In this document: positions 26,974 through 35,040 of the stretch, piece by piece
Numbering within the stretch: position 1 is the stretch's first letter
Layout of the letters: each line of letters starts with the position of its first letter
Origin: Flavobacteriaceae bacterium
Lineage (GTDB): Bacteria > Bacteroidota > Bacteroidia > Flavobacteriales > Flavobacteriaceae
DNA length: 64,000 nt
Direction of reading: 5' to 3'
Assembly (NCBI GenBank): GCA_947463515.1
Contig: CANHRI010000003.1
Span: forward strand, 1 to 64,000
Position numbers and translations under genes: made by a program
Notes under the pieces: model-generated
Database searches by the model: none
What the model was told of the DNA's origin: nothing
Seen by the model: the letters and a program-made list of their open reading frames with translations, nothing else

Positions 26974-27731
26974 TGGCCCATTCTTCCGAAAAACGCTTTG
27001 GCCTTTTGGGACGAAACATTGACTATTCCTTTTCTCGTGGGTATTTTGCGCAAAAGTTTGAGGCTCCGCAATGGCAGAACTGTCGCTATGACAATTATGA
27101 CCTGCCCGATGCCGCTCAAATTAAACCATTGCTACAAACCCAACCGTATCTGAATGGCTTAAACGTGACCGTTCCCTACAAAGAAGCCGTCATCCCTTTT
27201 TTGGATGATTTGGATCCTATTGCCCGCCAAATTGGCGCTGTAAATACGATTCAATGGTTACCCGACGGTACAACCCTAGGCCACAACACGGATTGGTACG
27301 GATTTCAACAAGCATTAGAACCTTATCTTGCGTCCCACCATCAACGCGCCCTTGTCTTGGGAACCGGAGGCGCTGCCAAAGCGATACGTTTCACCCTGCA
27401 GCATTTAGGAATACCCTACACTTTAGTCAGTCGTACAGGGGAAGAAGGAACCCTTTCCTACGCCGAAATCACCCCCGAAATCATGCACGCCCACACCCTT
27501 GTCATTCAATGTACGCCTTTGGGAACCTATCCCGAGGTAGAGGCCTGTCCCCCAATACCCTACTCCCATTTCACGCCGCTTCACCTTGCTTTTGATTTGG
27601 TATACAATCCACCTAAAACCCGTTTTCTAACCTTAGCTGAAGCACAAGGCGCCTCGATTGAAAATGGGTATTCCATGTTGGTTCACCAAGCAGAAAAGGC
27701 CTGGGAAATCTGGAACAGCACCAAAGTATAG
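26973..27731 (+). CDS. aroE: Shikimate dehydrogenase
   Basis: 252 aa. The substrate domain has NGLNVTVPYKEAVIPFLDD with the catalytic lysine, and GAVNTI and GHNTDWYGF with catalytic Asp. The NADP-binding Rossmann domain has VLGTGGAAKAI. The enzyme reduces 3-dehydroshikimate to shikimate in aromatic amino-acid synthesis. The start ATG shares an A with the TAA stop of the TPR gene. It is slightly shorter than E. coli AroE (272 aa), normal for this phylum. Confidence 0.95.
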   Translation: MAHSSEKRFGLLGRNIDYSFSRGYFAQKFEAPQWQNCRYDNYDLPDAAQIKPLLQTQPYLNGLNVTVPYKEAVIPFLDDLDPIARQIGAVNTIQWLPDGTTLGHNTDWYGFQQALEPYLASHHQRALVLGTGGAAKAIRFTLQHLGIPYTLVSRTGEEGTLSYAEITPEIMHAHTLVIQCTPLGTYPEVEACPPIPYSHFTPLHLAFDLVYNPPKTRFLTLAEAQGASIENGYSMLVHQAEKAWEIWNSTKV

Positions 27732-27783
27732 CCGTAAATCCAGTCTTTTCAACTTCTTTACACACAGAATCACGGGTTTTACT

Positions 27784-27813
27784 TTGAATTTTAGGACTAC
27801 TTTAGTATCTTTC
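27784..27813 (+). promoter_or_regulatory. Predicted promoter of the DUF349 gene
   Basis: TTG at 27784-27786, 19 bp, TATCTTTC at 27806-27813: one mismatch (final C for G) from consensus. The leader to the ATG at 27850 is about 30 nt. Confidence 0.65.
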
Positions 27814-27849
27814 GCCCTAATTATTGTATAACCCCTACAACCTAAACGA

Positions 27850-30042
27850 ATGTCTGAAGTAGTGAATGACAACCTGAATCCCGAAATGGACGGTTCAGAT
27901 GGAATGGAAAACCAAGCGAACGTAGACGCGAATACGACCGAAAACGCAACTACACCCGAGGAATCAACCCCTGTGGAGAGTCCGATTCCCGATACTGAAG
28001 TGGAAGCAGCTTTATCGGAGGAAACGGAAGAAACGCCTGAAATTGAAGTAATTTCGGGTGAAGAAGCCGATGCTCCTGTAGCGCAAGAAACTGCTGTGGC
28101 ATCGAATGAAATCACAGCCGCCGAAGCAACCCCAGAGAGTGAAGAAACGACGCCTTCGGAAACTACAGAAGCGGTGACTCCCGAAGAAAGTCAGGAATCC
28201 GCTGCCCCTGAAACCCATGAAGAAGCCCTTTCGGCTATCGCTGAAGCCAATGCCGAAGAAAGCGAAGATGAAACCCTGAAGGGTCGTCACGAGATTCCGA
28301 TGGAAGATTATGATGCCTTTTCTATGGAGCAATTGGTAGCCGCTTTAGAAGGTTTGGTCGCTGTTGAGCACGTGATGACCGTTCGTGAGCATGTGGAAGA
28401 AGTTCGCAAAGCCTTCCTTTCCAAATTCCACCATTTTATCGATGAAAAACGCGATGAGTTTTTGGCGGAAAACCCCGACACTACTGAAGATTTCCACTAT
28501 GATTTCCCTTTAAAAAAGCGATTTGACACGCTTTATACCACCTATCGTGACAAAAAGAATGCCCATTTCAAATCGTTGCAAAACGCGTTAAAATCCAATT
28601 TGGAGAAGCGCGAAGCTTTGGTAGAAGAATTGAAAAATGTGGTAGCCCAATCCGGAGGTAATATTGCCCAAGCCTTGAAACAGCTCGCTGACATTCGCGA
28701 ACGCTGGAAAAATGCAGGACCTATCCCAAAAGACAAATACAATCACGTTTGGAACAACTATCACTTCCATTTGGAAAACTTCTATGATGTTTTGCATTTG
28801 GACCGTGAGGCCCGTGATTTGGAATTCAAAAATAATTTAGAGCAAAAGCAACGGATTATCGCCCGTGTTGAGGAATTAACGCAAGAAAGCGATATCAACA
28901 AAGCCTTCCGCGAGTTGCAAGACCTTCACCGCATTTGGAAAGAAGACATCGGTCCTGTTTCCAAAGAGGTACGTGAGAGTTTGTGGCAACGTTTTAGCGA
29001 GCTCACCAAACAAATGCATGACAAACGCGAATCGTTATCCGAAGAATTCCGTAAACGCGAGCAGGAAAATCTAGCGAAAAAGCAAGAAATCATTGCTGCT
29101 TTGGAGGTACTTGCTACCGAGCGCGTGGACAGTCATGCTTTATGGGTGCAACAAATTGCCAAAGTAGAAGCGTTACGCAATACTTTTTTTGCCACCGGTA
29201 AAGTACCTTCAGAGGTGAATGAAGCGACTTGGGCAGCATTTAAAACAGCCGTTCGTAATTTTAACGCTTTAAAAAATTCCTTCTACAAGGACATTAAAAA
29301 AGGGCAAAACGATAATTTGAGTCGCAAGCAAGCCTTGGTGGCTCGTGCCAATGAATTGAAAGATGCCGATGATTTTGCCGCAACCACGCCCATCATGAAA
29401 CAGATTCAGGAAGAGTGGAAAACCATTGGCCATGTTCCACGAAAATTCTCTGACAGTTTGTGGAAAGAATTTAAAGAAGCTTGCAACACCTACTTTGACC
29501 GCTTGAAAGAAAGTAAGAAAGAAGAGAATTCGGTCGAATTGGAAGCTTTCAACAACAAAAAAGCGTATTTAGAACAATTGCGTTCTTTTGAATTGGTGGG
29601 CGATCACAAAACCGACTTGGAGGCCATCAAAGCGCATATCGAGCAATGGAAAAGTTTTGGTAAGGTTCCTTTCAACCGCCGTCATATTGAAGGTAAATTC
29701 AACAAAATTTTGGATGCTTTATTTGAAAAATTAAGCGCTAGCAAAAAAGAAGGCGAGATGCATCGTTTTTCAAGCAAGTTAGAATCATTTGCGGGCGATG
29801 GCAGTCGTAAATTGGATCATGAAAAATTGTTCATCATGCGTAAAATTGACGAAGTGCAGCATGAAATCTTCCAGTTGGAAAACAATATTCAATTCTTCCA
29901 AAATGCCAAAAACAACCCCATTGTCAACGAAGTGAAGAAAAACATCGAGCGCCATAAAGCTGATTTAGCAACGTGGAAAGAGAAGCTCAAACAAATTAAT
30001 GTTTTGATAAAACAACAACAACAACAAGAATCCGCTGAATAA
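27850..30042 (+). CDS. DUF349-repeat protein
   Basis: 730 aa. Residues 1 to about 150 are acidic and low-complexity (Glu, Thr, Pro, Ala) and probably disordered. The rest is helical and carries repeated DUF349 units marked by W-K/R-x-x-G-P/K-V/I-P-K motifs: RWKNAGPIPKDKYNHVW, IWKEDIGPVSKEVRESLWQRF, EWKTIGHVPRKFSDSLWKEF and QWKSFGKVPFNRRHIEGKF. The C-terminus is a coiled coil ending in a Gln run. DUF349 proteins are typical of Bacteroidota and Actinobacteria; their function is unknown. The stop codon lies in the loop of the terminator. Confidence 0.92.
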   Translation: MSEVVNDNLNPEMDGSDGMENQANVDANTTENATTPEESTPVESPIPDTEVEAALSEETEETPEIEVISGEEADAPVAQETAVASNEITAAEATPESEETTPSETTEAVTPEESQESAAPETHEEALSAIAEANAEESEDETLKGRHEIPMEDYDAFSMEQLVAALEGLVAVEHVMTVREHVEEVRKAFLSKFHHFIDEKRDEFLAENPDTTEDFHYDFPLKKRFDTLYTTYRDKKNAHFKSLQNALKSNLEKREALVEELKNVVAQSGGNIAQALKQLADIRERWKNAGPIPKDKYNHVWNNYHFHLENFYDVLHLDREARDLEFKNNLEQKQRIIARVEELTQESDINKAFRELQDLHRIWKEDIGPVSKEVRESLWQRFSELTKQMHDKRESLSEEFRKREQENLAKKQEIIAALEVLATERVDSHALWVQQIAKVEALRNTFFATGKVPSEVNEATWAAFKTAVRNFNALKNSFYKDIKKGQNDNLSRKQALVARANELKDADDFAATTPIMKQIQEEWKTIGHVPRKFSDSLWKEFKEACNTYFDRLKESKKEENSVELEAFNNKKAYLEQLRSFELVGDHKTDLEAIKAHIEQWKSFGKVPFNRRHIEGKFNKILDALFEKLSASKKEGEMHRFSSKLESFAGDGSRKLDHEKLFIMRKIDEVQHEIFQLENNIQFFQNAKNNPIVNEVKKNIERHKADLATWKEKLKQINVLIKQQQQQESAE

Positions 30043-30056
30043 GCGGATTTTTTTTG
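30029..30056 (+). terminator. Intrinsic terminator of the DUF349 gene
   Basis: AATCCGCT (30029-30036) pairs with AGCGGATT (30042-30049), followed by a T-run to 30055. The loop contains the TAA stop (30040-30042). Confidence 0.9.
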
Positions 30057-30060
30057 GTGC

Positions 30061-30104
30061 ATGATAAATATCATACCCTACGCCATGGCCACATCCTATC
30101 TTTG
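30061..30104 (+). promoter_or_regulatory. FNR-type box and -7 element upstream of hemN
   Basis: ATGATAAATATCAT (30061-30074) is an inverted repeat of the TGAT-N4-ATCA class bound by FNR-type regulators, centred at 30067.5. TATCTTTG at 30097-30104 is a consensus -7 element, and there is no TTG at -33. The box centre is 29.5 bp from the first T of the -7 element, placing it near -42, the class II activator position. Oxygen-independent haem synthesis genes are classical FNR targets. Confidence 0.75.
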
Positions 30105-30121
30105 AGGCAAATTCTCTAGCC

Positions 30122-31486
30122 ATGGCCACTTCTCTCATTCAAAAATACAACGTGCCGGGACCCCGATACACCAGTTATCCCACGGTTCCGTACTGGAATG
30201 ATGCGACTTTTAGCACCGAGGGATGGCTCCACACTTTGCTGCAAGCTTTTCACGAAACCAATGCGACGCAAGGCATAAGTCTCTATATTCATCTCCCCTT
30301 TTGCGAAAGTTTATGCACGTTTTGTGGCTGTCACAAACGCATTACCAAGCGGCATGAGGTAGAACACCCTTATATCGAGGCAGTATTGAAGGAATGGAAT
30401 TTATACTGTGAGTTATTGCCCAAGAAACCCCATATACGCGAAATCCATTTGGGCGGAGGCACGCCTACCTTTTTTTCTGCTGCTAATCTTAAGCGACTCA
30501 TTCACGGAATATTGAAGGAAGCCCATGTAGTTCCCGAACATGAATTTAGCTTCGAAGGGCATCCCAACAATACCACACGCGAACATTTACAGGTGTTGTA
30601 CGACCTAGGTTTTCGTCGTGTGAGTTTTGGCGTACAAGATTACTCGCCAACCGTTCAAAACGCCATTCATCGCGTGCAATCGTTTCATCAAGTGGCGAAA
30701 GTTACTTTTTGGGCACGGGAAATTGGCTATACATCCATCGGACATGATATCATCTTTGGGTTGCCGTTTCAAACCCTTGCCGACGTAGAAGACACTATCG
30801 ACAAAACCAAATCCCTACTCCCCGACCGCCTCGCTTTTTACAGTTATGCCCATGTACCGTGGATAAAAGGCAATGGCCAACGCGGATTTCAGGATCAAGA
30901 TGTACCGCGTGATGAGGTGAAGCGGCAATTGTATGAAGAAGGGAAAAAACGCTTGTTGGCACATCATTACCACGAAATTGGGATGGACCATTTTGCTCGA
31001 ACTACCGATTCGATGTACCATGCCTTTGAAAACGGCACCTTGCACCGGAACTTCATGGGATATACCGTGACACAAACCAAAGTAATGATCGGATTGGGCG
31101 TTTCGTCGATTGGCGACAGTTGGTATGGTTTTGCACAAAACGAAAAGGTCTTAGAAACCTACTATGCCCGCTTGGAGGCCAACGAATTCCCTGTGCTTCG
31201 GGGCCATCTTCTCACGGAGGAAGACCTGATTATCCGCCGTCATATTCTCAATTTAATGTGCCATTTTGAAACCCAATGGGAAACCGAAGACCTTTATTTC
31301 ATGGAAATTCCAAAGGTTTTGGCACAACTCCAAGAAATGGAGCACGACGGTTTGGTTATAATTGGACTGGATCACCTGGTTGTAACCGAAAAAGGCAAAC
31401 CCTTTATCCGTAACATTTGTATGGCGTTTGACTTGCATTTGCAACGTTCGGCTCCCCAAACACAGCTGTTTTCGATGACGGTTTAA
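30122..31486 (+). CDS. hemN: Oxygen-independent coproporphyrinogen III dehydrogenase
   Basis: 454 aa, radical-SAM enzyme of true HemN type. The N-terminal YNVPGPRYTSYP motif is diagnostic of HemN as opposed to HemW. HLPFCESLCTFCGCHKR carries CxxxCxxC for the [4Fe-4S] cluster plus the following Cys. GGGTPTFF, SFGVQDYSPTVQNAIHR and GHDIIFGLP follow. It decarboxylates coproporphyrinogen III to protoporphyrinogen IX without oxygen. The upstream FNR-type box indicates induction at low oxygen, in step with the cbb3 oxidase genes 3-10 kb away. Confidence 0.97.
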   Translation: MATSLIQKYNVPGPRYTSYPTVPYWNDATFSTEGWLHTLLQAFHETNATQGISLYIHLPFCESLCTFCGCHKRITKRHEVEHPYIEAVLKEWNLYCELLPKKPHIREIHLGGGTPTFFSAANLKRLIHGILKEAHVVPEHEFSFEGHPNNTTREHLQVLYDLGFRRVSFGVQDYSPTVQNAIHRVQSFHQVAKVTFWAREIGYTSIGHDIIFGLPFQTLADVEDTIDKTKSLLPDRLAFYSYAHVPWIKGNGQRGFQDQDVPRDEVKRQLYEEGKKRLLAHHYHEIGMDHFARTTDSMYHAFENGTLHRNFMGYTVTQTKVMIGLGVSSIGDSWYGFAQNEKVLETYYARLEANEFPVLRGHLLTEEDLIIRRHILNLMCHFETQWETEDLYFMEIPKVLAQLQEMEHDGLVIIGLDHLVVTEKGKPFIRNICMAFDLHLQRSAPQTQLFSMTV

Positions 31487-31493
31487 GGGGTTG

Positions 31494-31573
31494 TTTCAAG
31501 TTTTAAGTTTCAGGTTGGTTGCAGTGTGAGTTGTTGATTGGTGGAAAAGTGGAGCGGGTGGAAAAGTGTAGGG
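31494..31573. repeat. Low-complexity tail after hemN
   Basis: Directly after the hemN stop lies CAAGTTTTAAGTTTCAGGTT, and a shortened copy (CAAGTTTCAGGTTC) follows dapD at 50956. GTGGAAAAGTGGAGCGGGTG and GTGGAAAAGTGTAGGG are imperfect copies of one another. No coding signal was seen. Confidence 0.45.
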
Positions 31574-31691
31574 TAACTGCTCTTTCACCATGCGAAAGGA
31601 CTGACTTTATCGAATTTAATTTCGTCCAGCAGCAGTTATCGGGCCGCAAAGTCGGGAGACTGTTGCGGAGCAGAGTGCTACTTAAAACACT
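31574..31691. ncRNA. Strongly structured non-coding element (candidate)
   Basis: TAACTGCT (31574-31581) pairs with AGCAGTTA (31631-31638), enclosing CTTTC/GAAAG (31582-31586 with 31594-31598) and CGAA/TTCG (31611-31614 with 31621-31624). A second hairpin follows at 31644-31668: CCGCAA-AGTC, loop GGGA, GACT-G-TTGCGG. A third small one pairs AGTG (31674) with CACT (31688). The density of stems suggests a folded RNA or a mobile-repeat end rather than protein; the 71-aa frame here (31519-31734) has no recognisable features. It lies at the border of the AT-rich island. Direction of transcription is unknown. Confidence 0.4.
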
Positions 31692-31730
31692 TTGCGGAGC
31701 TGGGGCTGGGGTCTGTTATGTGCAGTATTT

Positions 31731-32141
31731 TTAAAGTTCACCTTTTTTAAACTTTTCAAGAAGATCATCCTCTACTGTTTTTGTGTATTCAAATTCATTT
31801 TTATAGATGTTATATTGAACATCTAATTCAACAATAATTTTTTTTACTTCTCCCTCGGTAAAATTTCCTTCTTTTATTTTGTCGCAAATTTCTTCACAAT
31901 ATTCTTTTTCAAGAATTTGCTTAATGGTATTATGAGTTTCTTTATAAGTAAGATTACTATTCAAAGGTTTATTTTCCCAAGTTTCGAATATATCACAATA
32001 GCAATCAATTAAAATATCATAATCGACCATTAGTTCTAAGTTTCTAAAATATTTAGAATTTAACTCTTCAATGTAGCTAGGTCTGATTGTTTCTTGTTTC
32101 GAGTTACTTTTCTTTTCGAATAGTTTCCTTAAAAAATACAT
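31731..32141 (-). CDS. Hypothetical protein, AT-rich accessory gene
   Basis: The frame opens at a GTG at 32189, but its first 16 codons lie in the GC-richer spacer; the ATG at 32141 gives MYFLRKLFEKKSN and about 136 aa. The protein is charged (Lys/Glu/Asp), with YKETHNTIKQILEKEYCEEICDKIKEG-like helical stretches, no signal peptide, no membrane segment and no motif I recognise. Codons are visibly more A/T-rich than in hemN or the cco genes. It lies downstream of the GIY-YIG-like gene on the same strand and ends beside the structured element. Function unknown; it could be a partner or immunity-type protein of its neighbour. Confidence 0.7.
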   Translation of the reverse strand: MYFLRKLFEKKSNSKQETIRPSYIEELNSKYFRNLELMVDYDILIDCYCDIFETWENKPLNSNLTYKETHNTIKQILEKEYCEEICDKIKEGNFTEGEVKKIIVELDVQYNIYKNEFEYTKTVEDDLLEKFKKGEL

Positions 32142-32310
32142 ATTTCTGGGTATTGCAGGATTTAAATATTGCCCGTAACGTTCTACCACTAGCCGACTGT
32201 GGCCGTCTTAGCGATACGATTATTTCTTACTAAGATAAATGTTTTTCGTTTAAAACAAACGCCAAACTTTCACTTGCCAACAATAGCGACTAGCTGCTTT
32301 TATAGGCAGG
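32142..32310 (-). other. Spacer of the accessory island with inverted end motif
   Basis: 169 bp without a gene, containing a GC-richer stretch at 32171-32215 (GCCCGTAACG ... CTTAGCGA). CTTAGCGA at 32207-32214 is the inverse of TCGCTAAG at 33320-33327 on the other side of the GIY-YIG-like gene, and the bases next to both are similar (ATACGATT versus the complement of AACGAT). CGTTA is also present near both. This resembles recombination-cassette borders but matches no site I can name. Confidence 0.4.
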
Positions 32311-33291
32311 CTAATACATATTAAATTCGTCGTCTGTTATTTCGGTTGACTTTAAATAATTATGCTTAGGAAAATATTTTACTATGTGTCTATATTTCGG
32401 TTCAATAGTTTGAGAATAAGTTCTACATAAGTTTGTCAAATCTGTTTCCACTATTATTGAAGAAAATTTTGATTTCTCAACAGCCTGATAATAAGAATGT
32501 GTTTTTTTTCCAAACGAACCTATAAAATCAACATTAAACTCTTTTGTGTCAAAATAATCAATAAGTGCGGCTTCAGTAACTTTTGTCGTTAACTCTTTTG
32601 TAGCATTCAAATCTTCAATATTTTTTCTCAACTCCTCCAAAATTTTTTTTCCTGAATTTTTGTATTCTGCAAACTCTTCAGTCATTGCCATTAAGTTGAT
32701 TTTTTTTACATAAGAACACAGAATAACATATACTTCCTTATCTAAATATTTTTGAGTGCATTTGAACAAAATCTTTTTAATTTTTTCATGATTGTTTATT
32801 CTTTTAACTGGGGATATTTTCTTGTCCATTTTTAATGATTTTCCAATATATAAGATTTGCAAATCATTAAAATTCATGTCAGTTTTATGCATAGAATACC
32901 TTAATGCATACAGCGCTTTTACTGCTATTTCATTGTCATTAACCAAATCAGGATGTTGTTTATCAAAAAAATATCCATTTTCATCTTTAATGTTAAATCT
33001 TGAATATGGAAATTCTGATTCGAGTCTAACAATACCTTTGACTTCACGCTTTAAAGGCAGTAAACCAATTACTTCATGAAAGTTATGTTCTTTTTGAATT
33101 TTAAATTTAAGCTTTACAAACTCACCATCAATTTCAAAATAATTTGGGTCGATTATAACTCTTGGTCTTATTCCAACCAAATAAATATTACAAGGTTCTT
33201 CCTCAGAAAAATGCTTGTTATAATTCACAAATCTGAATTCGTCTTCTTGAGTTTCCCAATAATTTTTAAGATAAATGTTGAAGTGTAGCAT
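32311..33291 (-). CDS. Putative GIY-YIG-type nuclease-like protein
   Basis: 326 aa, no signal peptide or membrane segment. From about residue 144 the order of motifs fits the GIY-YIG fold: LQILYIGKS (Y148-I-G), then R164 with NNH at 166-168, then TEAALIDYF (E230, the metal-binding Glu position) and EFN (N243). A clear GIY tripeptide before YIG is not visible, so the active site may be divergent. The N-terminal ~110 residues (MLHFNIYLKNYWETQEDEF...) match no family I know. The gene is AT-rich, flanked by inverted TCGCTAAG motifs and followed by a small unknown ORF. A role in DNA cleavage or phage/plasmid defence is inference. Confidence 0.6.
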   Translation of the reverse strand: MLHFNIYLKNYWETQEDEFRFVNYNKHFSEEEPCNIYLVGIRPRVIIDPNYFEIDGEFVKLKFKIQKEHNFHEVIGLLPLKREVKGIVRLESEFPYSRFNIKDENGYFFDKQHPDLVNDNEIAVKALYALRYSMHKTDMNFNDLQILYIGKSLKMDKKISPVKRINNHEKIKKILFKCTQKYLDKEVYVILCSYVKKINLMAMTEEFAEYKNSGKKILEELRKNIEDLNATKELTTKVTEAALIDYFDTKEFNVDFIGSFGKKTHSYYQAVEKSKFSSIIVETDLTNLCRTYSQTIEPKYRHIVKYFPKHNYLKSTEITDDEFNMY

Positions 33292-33580
33292 ATTTGTTGT
33301 CTAGCTTGACTATAACGATTCGCTAAGTTCAAATCCCTCGCAAATTAAAAAATATTCTACAATTCCCACTAGGGTTTTTCCTATTTTGGGGAGGGTTTTT
33401 TCCGTATAGTGACTTGTTATGAAATTTTAAATTATAAATTTTAAATTATAAATTGGTTTTCAGCTCACGTCATATGACTGATGACTGATGACTGATGACT
33501 GATGACTTACGACTGATGACTTACGACTTAAGACTAGCCATTCATTCAAAATTTAAAATAACACCATTTACAATAATAAA
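33292..33580. repeat. Intergenic stretch with AT-rich duplication and heptad repeats
   Basis: Contains TATAACGATTCGCTAAG (33311-33327), the right border motif of the island, and an AT-rich direct duplication near 33426-33454 (TTTTAAATTATAAA twice). A period-7 array lies at 33475-33533; on the minus strand it reads CAGTCAT repeated, degenerating to AAGTCGT. No gene was seen. Confidence 0.6.
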
Positions 33581-33581
33581 A

Positions 33582-33606
33582 AAAGCACGCCTCCCAGCGT
33601 GCTTTT
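33582..33606. terminator. Terminator of the cco operon (bidirectional)
   Basis: AAAGCACGC (33582-33590) pairs with GCGTGCTTT (33597-33605) around CTCCCA, with an A-tract before and T-tract after. It lies 19 bp past the DUF465 gene stop on the minus strand and ends the cytochrome oxidase gene set. Confidence 0.9.
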
Positions 33607-33624
33607 CATTCTAAACCCAAAAAA

Positions 33625-33855
33625 TTACTTTTGCAAGCGACGGTAAAGGTCGTCTTTCAAATGGAGTAATTTTGCTTTTAACACATGGGCGTGTTCGTCT
33701 GTAACGACTTCTTCGCTCGTGTTGATGCGGTGAATTTGATGCTCCAATTCGTCGTAAGCATCAAATAATTTGCGAAAATGAACATCGCTCACTTTCAACG
33801 CGTGAATGCGGTCGGCGAGTTCTGGAAATTCGTGTAGTAAACTATGTCGTTCCAT
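33625..33855 (-). CDS. DUF465 / YdcH-family small protein
   Basis: 76 aa. LLHEFPELADRIHALKVSDVHFRKLFDAYDELEHQI within residues 5-41 is the hallmark of the DUF465 (YdcH) family: a short antiparallel coiled coil with conserved HEFPE and LFDxYxxLxxxI. The protein is cytoplasmic and its function is unknown. It is last in the cbb3 oxidase gene run, 24 bp after the SafE-like gene, and is followed by a strong terminator, so it is probably on the same transcript. Confidence 0.9.
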   Translation of the reverse strand: MERHSLLHEFPELADRIHALKVSDVHFRKLFDAYDELEHQIHRINTSEEVVTDEHAHVLKAKLLHLKDDLYRRLQK

Positions 33856-33879
33856 ATTTATTGATTTTTAGTGTTAGAT

Positions 33880-34581
33880 TTAATGACAATTGGCTTGGGC
33901 TTGCACCCATAGCGAAGTAGTAGTGGGCGAAATATAAGGGATGCCCAATCCCATGCCGCGAACAATAAACAAGACGCCTATACCTACCGCCACAACGGGA
34001 ATGAGTTGCTGCAAACGCTGCCGCACGGGAACCGTAATCCACGATTGGGCATACACCACAAGGCTCATCAACGGCATTGTCCCCAAACCGTACAAAAGCA
34101 TGTAGCTCACACTTTCGGTAAGTCGCGGCATCGCCAAGGCGCCAAACAGAGCGGCATACACCATTCCACAGGGCAAAAATCCGTTCAAGAGTCCGATAGT
34201 AAATAACGCATCGGGTGATTTACGCTTAAACTGTTGTCCCAAATGACTTTTGACCACTGCAATGACTCGGTAAACGGGTTGTGAAAAATTGTATCGGGCA
34301 AAGACCTTTTCGGGAATCAATGCGATGGCAATCATTAAAATCCCAACCGCGATGGACAGTTGCTGTTGCATGCCGGCGAGATAAAACCCACGGCCAAGGA
34401 GTCCAAACACGAGTCCCAGCACCCCATACGCCGTCAATCGACCCAAGTGATACAACACGATTTGCAGGGCTTTAAGGGACGTATTTGCACGATCGACAGG
34501 CAAAAGCAAGGCTATGGGTCCACACATGCCGATGCAGTGTAAACTGCTGATGATTCCGAGAAATAAGGCCGCGATCAACAT
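33880..34581 (-). CDS. SafE/TauE-like membrane protein linked to cbb3 oxidase (DsbD-type domain)
   Basis: 233 aa with about six transmembrane helices. FLGIISSLHCIGMCGPIALL in TM1 and GLLNGFLPCGMVYAAL in TM4 carry paired cysteines, as in the DsbD/CcdA-like and 'sulfite exporter TauE/SafE' proteins found after ccoH in many cco operons. A CcoS/CcoI-related role in copper or thiol handling for oxidase assembly is the usual proposal, not experimental fact here. It follows ccoH after 3 bp, so it is certainly co-transcribed with it. Confidence 0.85.
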   Translation of the reverse strand: MLIAALFLGIISSLHCIGMCGPIALLLPVDRANTSLKALQIVLYHLGRLTAYGVLGLVFGLLGRGFYLAGMQQQLSIAVGILMIAIALIPEKVFARYNFSQPVYRVIAVVKSHLGQQFKRKSPDALFTIGLLNGFLPCGMVYAALFGALAMPRLTESVSYMLLYGLGTMPLMSLVVYAQSWITVPVRQRLQQLIPVVAVGIGVLFIVRGMGLGIPYISPTTTSLWVQAQANCH

Positions 34582-34584
34582 GGG

Positions 34585-35031
34585 TTAAAAAAATAAGGTT
34601 TGCTTGCTAATGTATCCTTTACCTTCGTAAGTCCAATGAATGGAAATGTCCCAACGACCGTCTGCCAAAGCGCTTTTAGGTATGAGCAAATGTGGACTGG
34701 ATAACGAAATCGGAATTTCGAAATCGAGCTTTTGACTAGACGGTCTGTAAAAGGACACTTTTCCACTAATTTTTGTACAATCAAACGAGGATGGAAAAGC
34801 CACCTCAATGCCCTCGGGCGTTTTGGTGCATACCACTTTCTCGTGAAGACCCAAAGCATTGTTCTCGCGTTCTAAATCCCGTTCGAAGGTCTGCTCTTTT
34901 AAATAATATTTTTCGACTACCAATTCGTTGTCGTATTTTGAATTGGACTGTACGCGAAATACAAAGAATAAGATAAAACTCATAAAGAGTATAAACGCGA
35001 TGACAATTCCGGTTCCCCAATTTATTTTCAT
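34585..35031 (-). CDS. ccoH: Cytochrome cbb3 assembly protein CcoH (FixH)
   Basis: 148 aa. One N-terminal membrane helix (GIVIAFILFMSFILFFVF, about residues 8-25), then a periplasmic beta-rich domain with DNELVVEKYYLKE and a C-terminal GRWDISIHWTYEGKGY, matching the FixH/CcoH family. It stabilises assembly of the cbb3 oxidase together with CcoI and CcoG. It is separated from ccoG by a 312-bp repeat-filled gap, unusually wide inside this operon, and followed at once by the SafE-like gene. Confidence 0.93.
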   Translation of the reverse strand: MKINWGTGIVIAFILFMSFILFFVFRVQSNSKYDNELVVEKYYLKEQTFERDLERENNALGLHEKVVCTKTPEGIEVAFPSSFDCTKISGKVSFYRPSSQKLDFEIPISLSSPHLLIPKSALADGRWDISIHWTYEGKGYISKQTLFF

Positions 35032-35040
35032 GGTGTTTTG

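Noticed and set aside
31582-31627. Hammerhead-like ribozyme core in the structured region
   Set aside because: CTGACTT occurs instead of the required CTGANGA, and the GAAA is not in the right place relative to the stems.
31519-31734. Open frame of 71 aa on the plus strand after hemN
   Set aside because: It coincides with the multi-stem element, has no recognisable domain and covers low-complexity sequence; judged non-coding.
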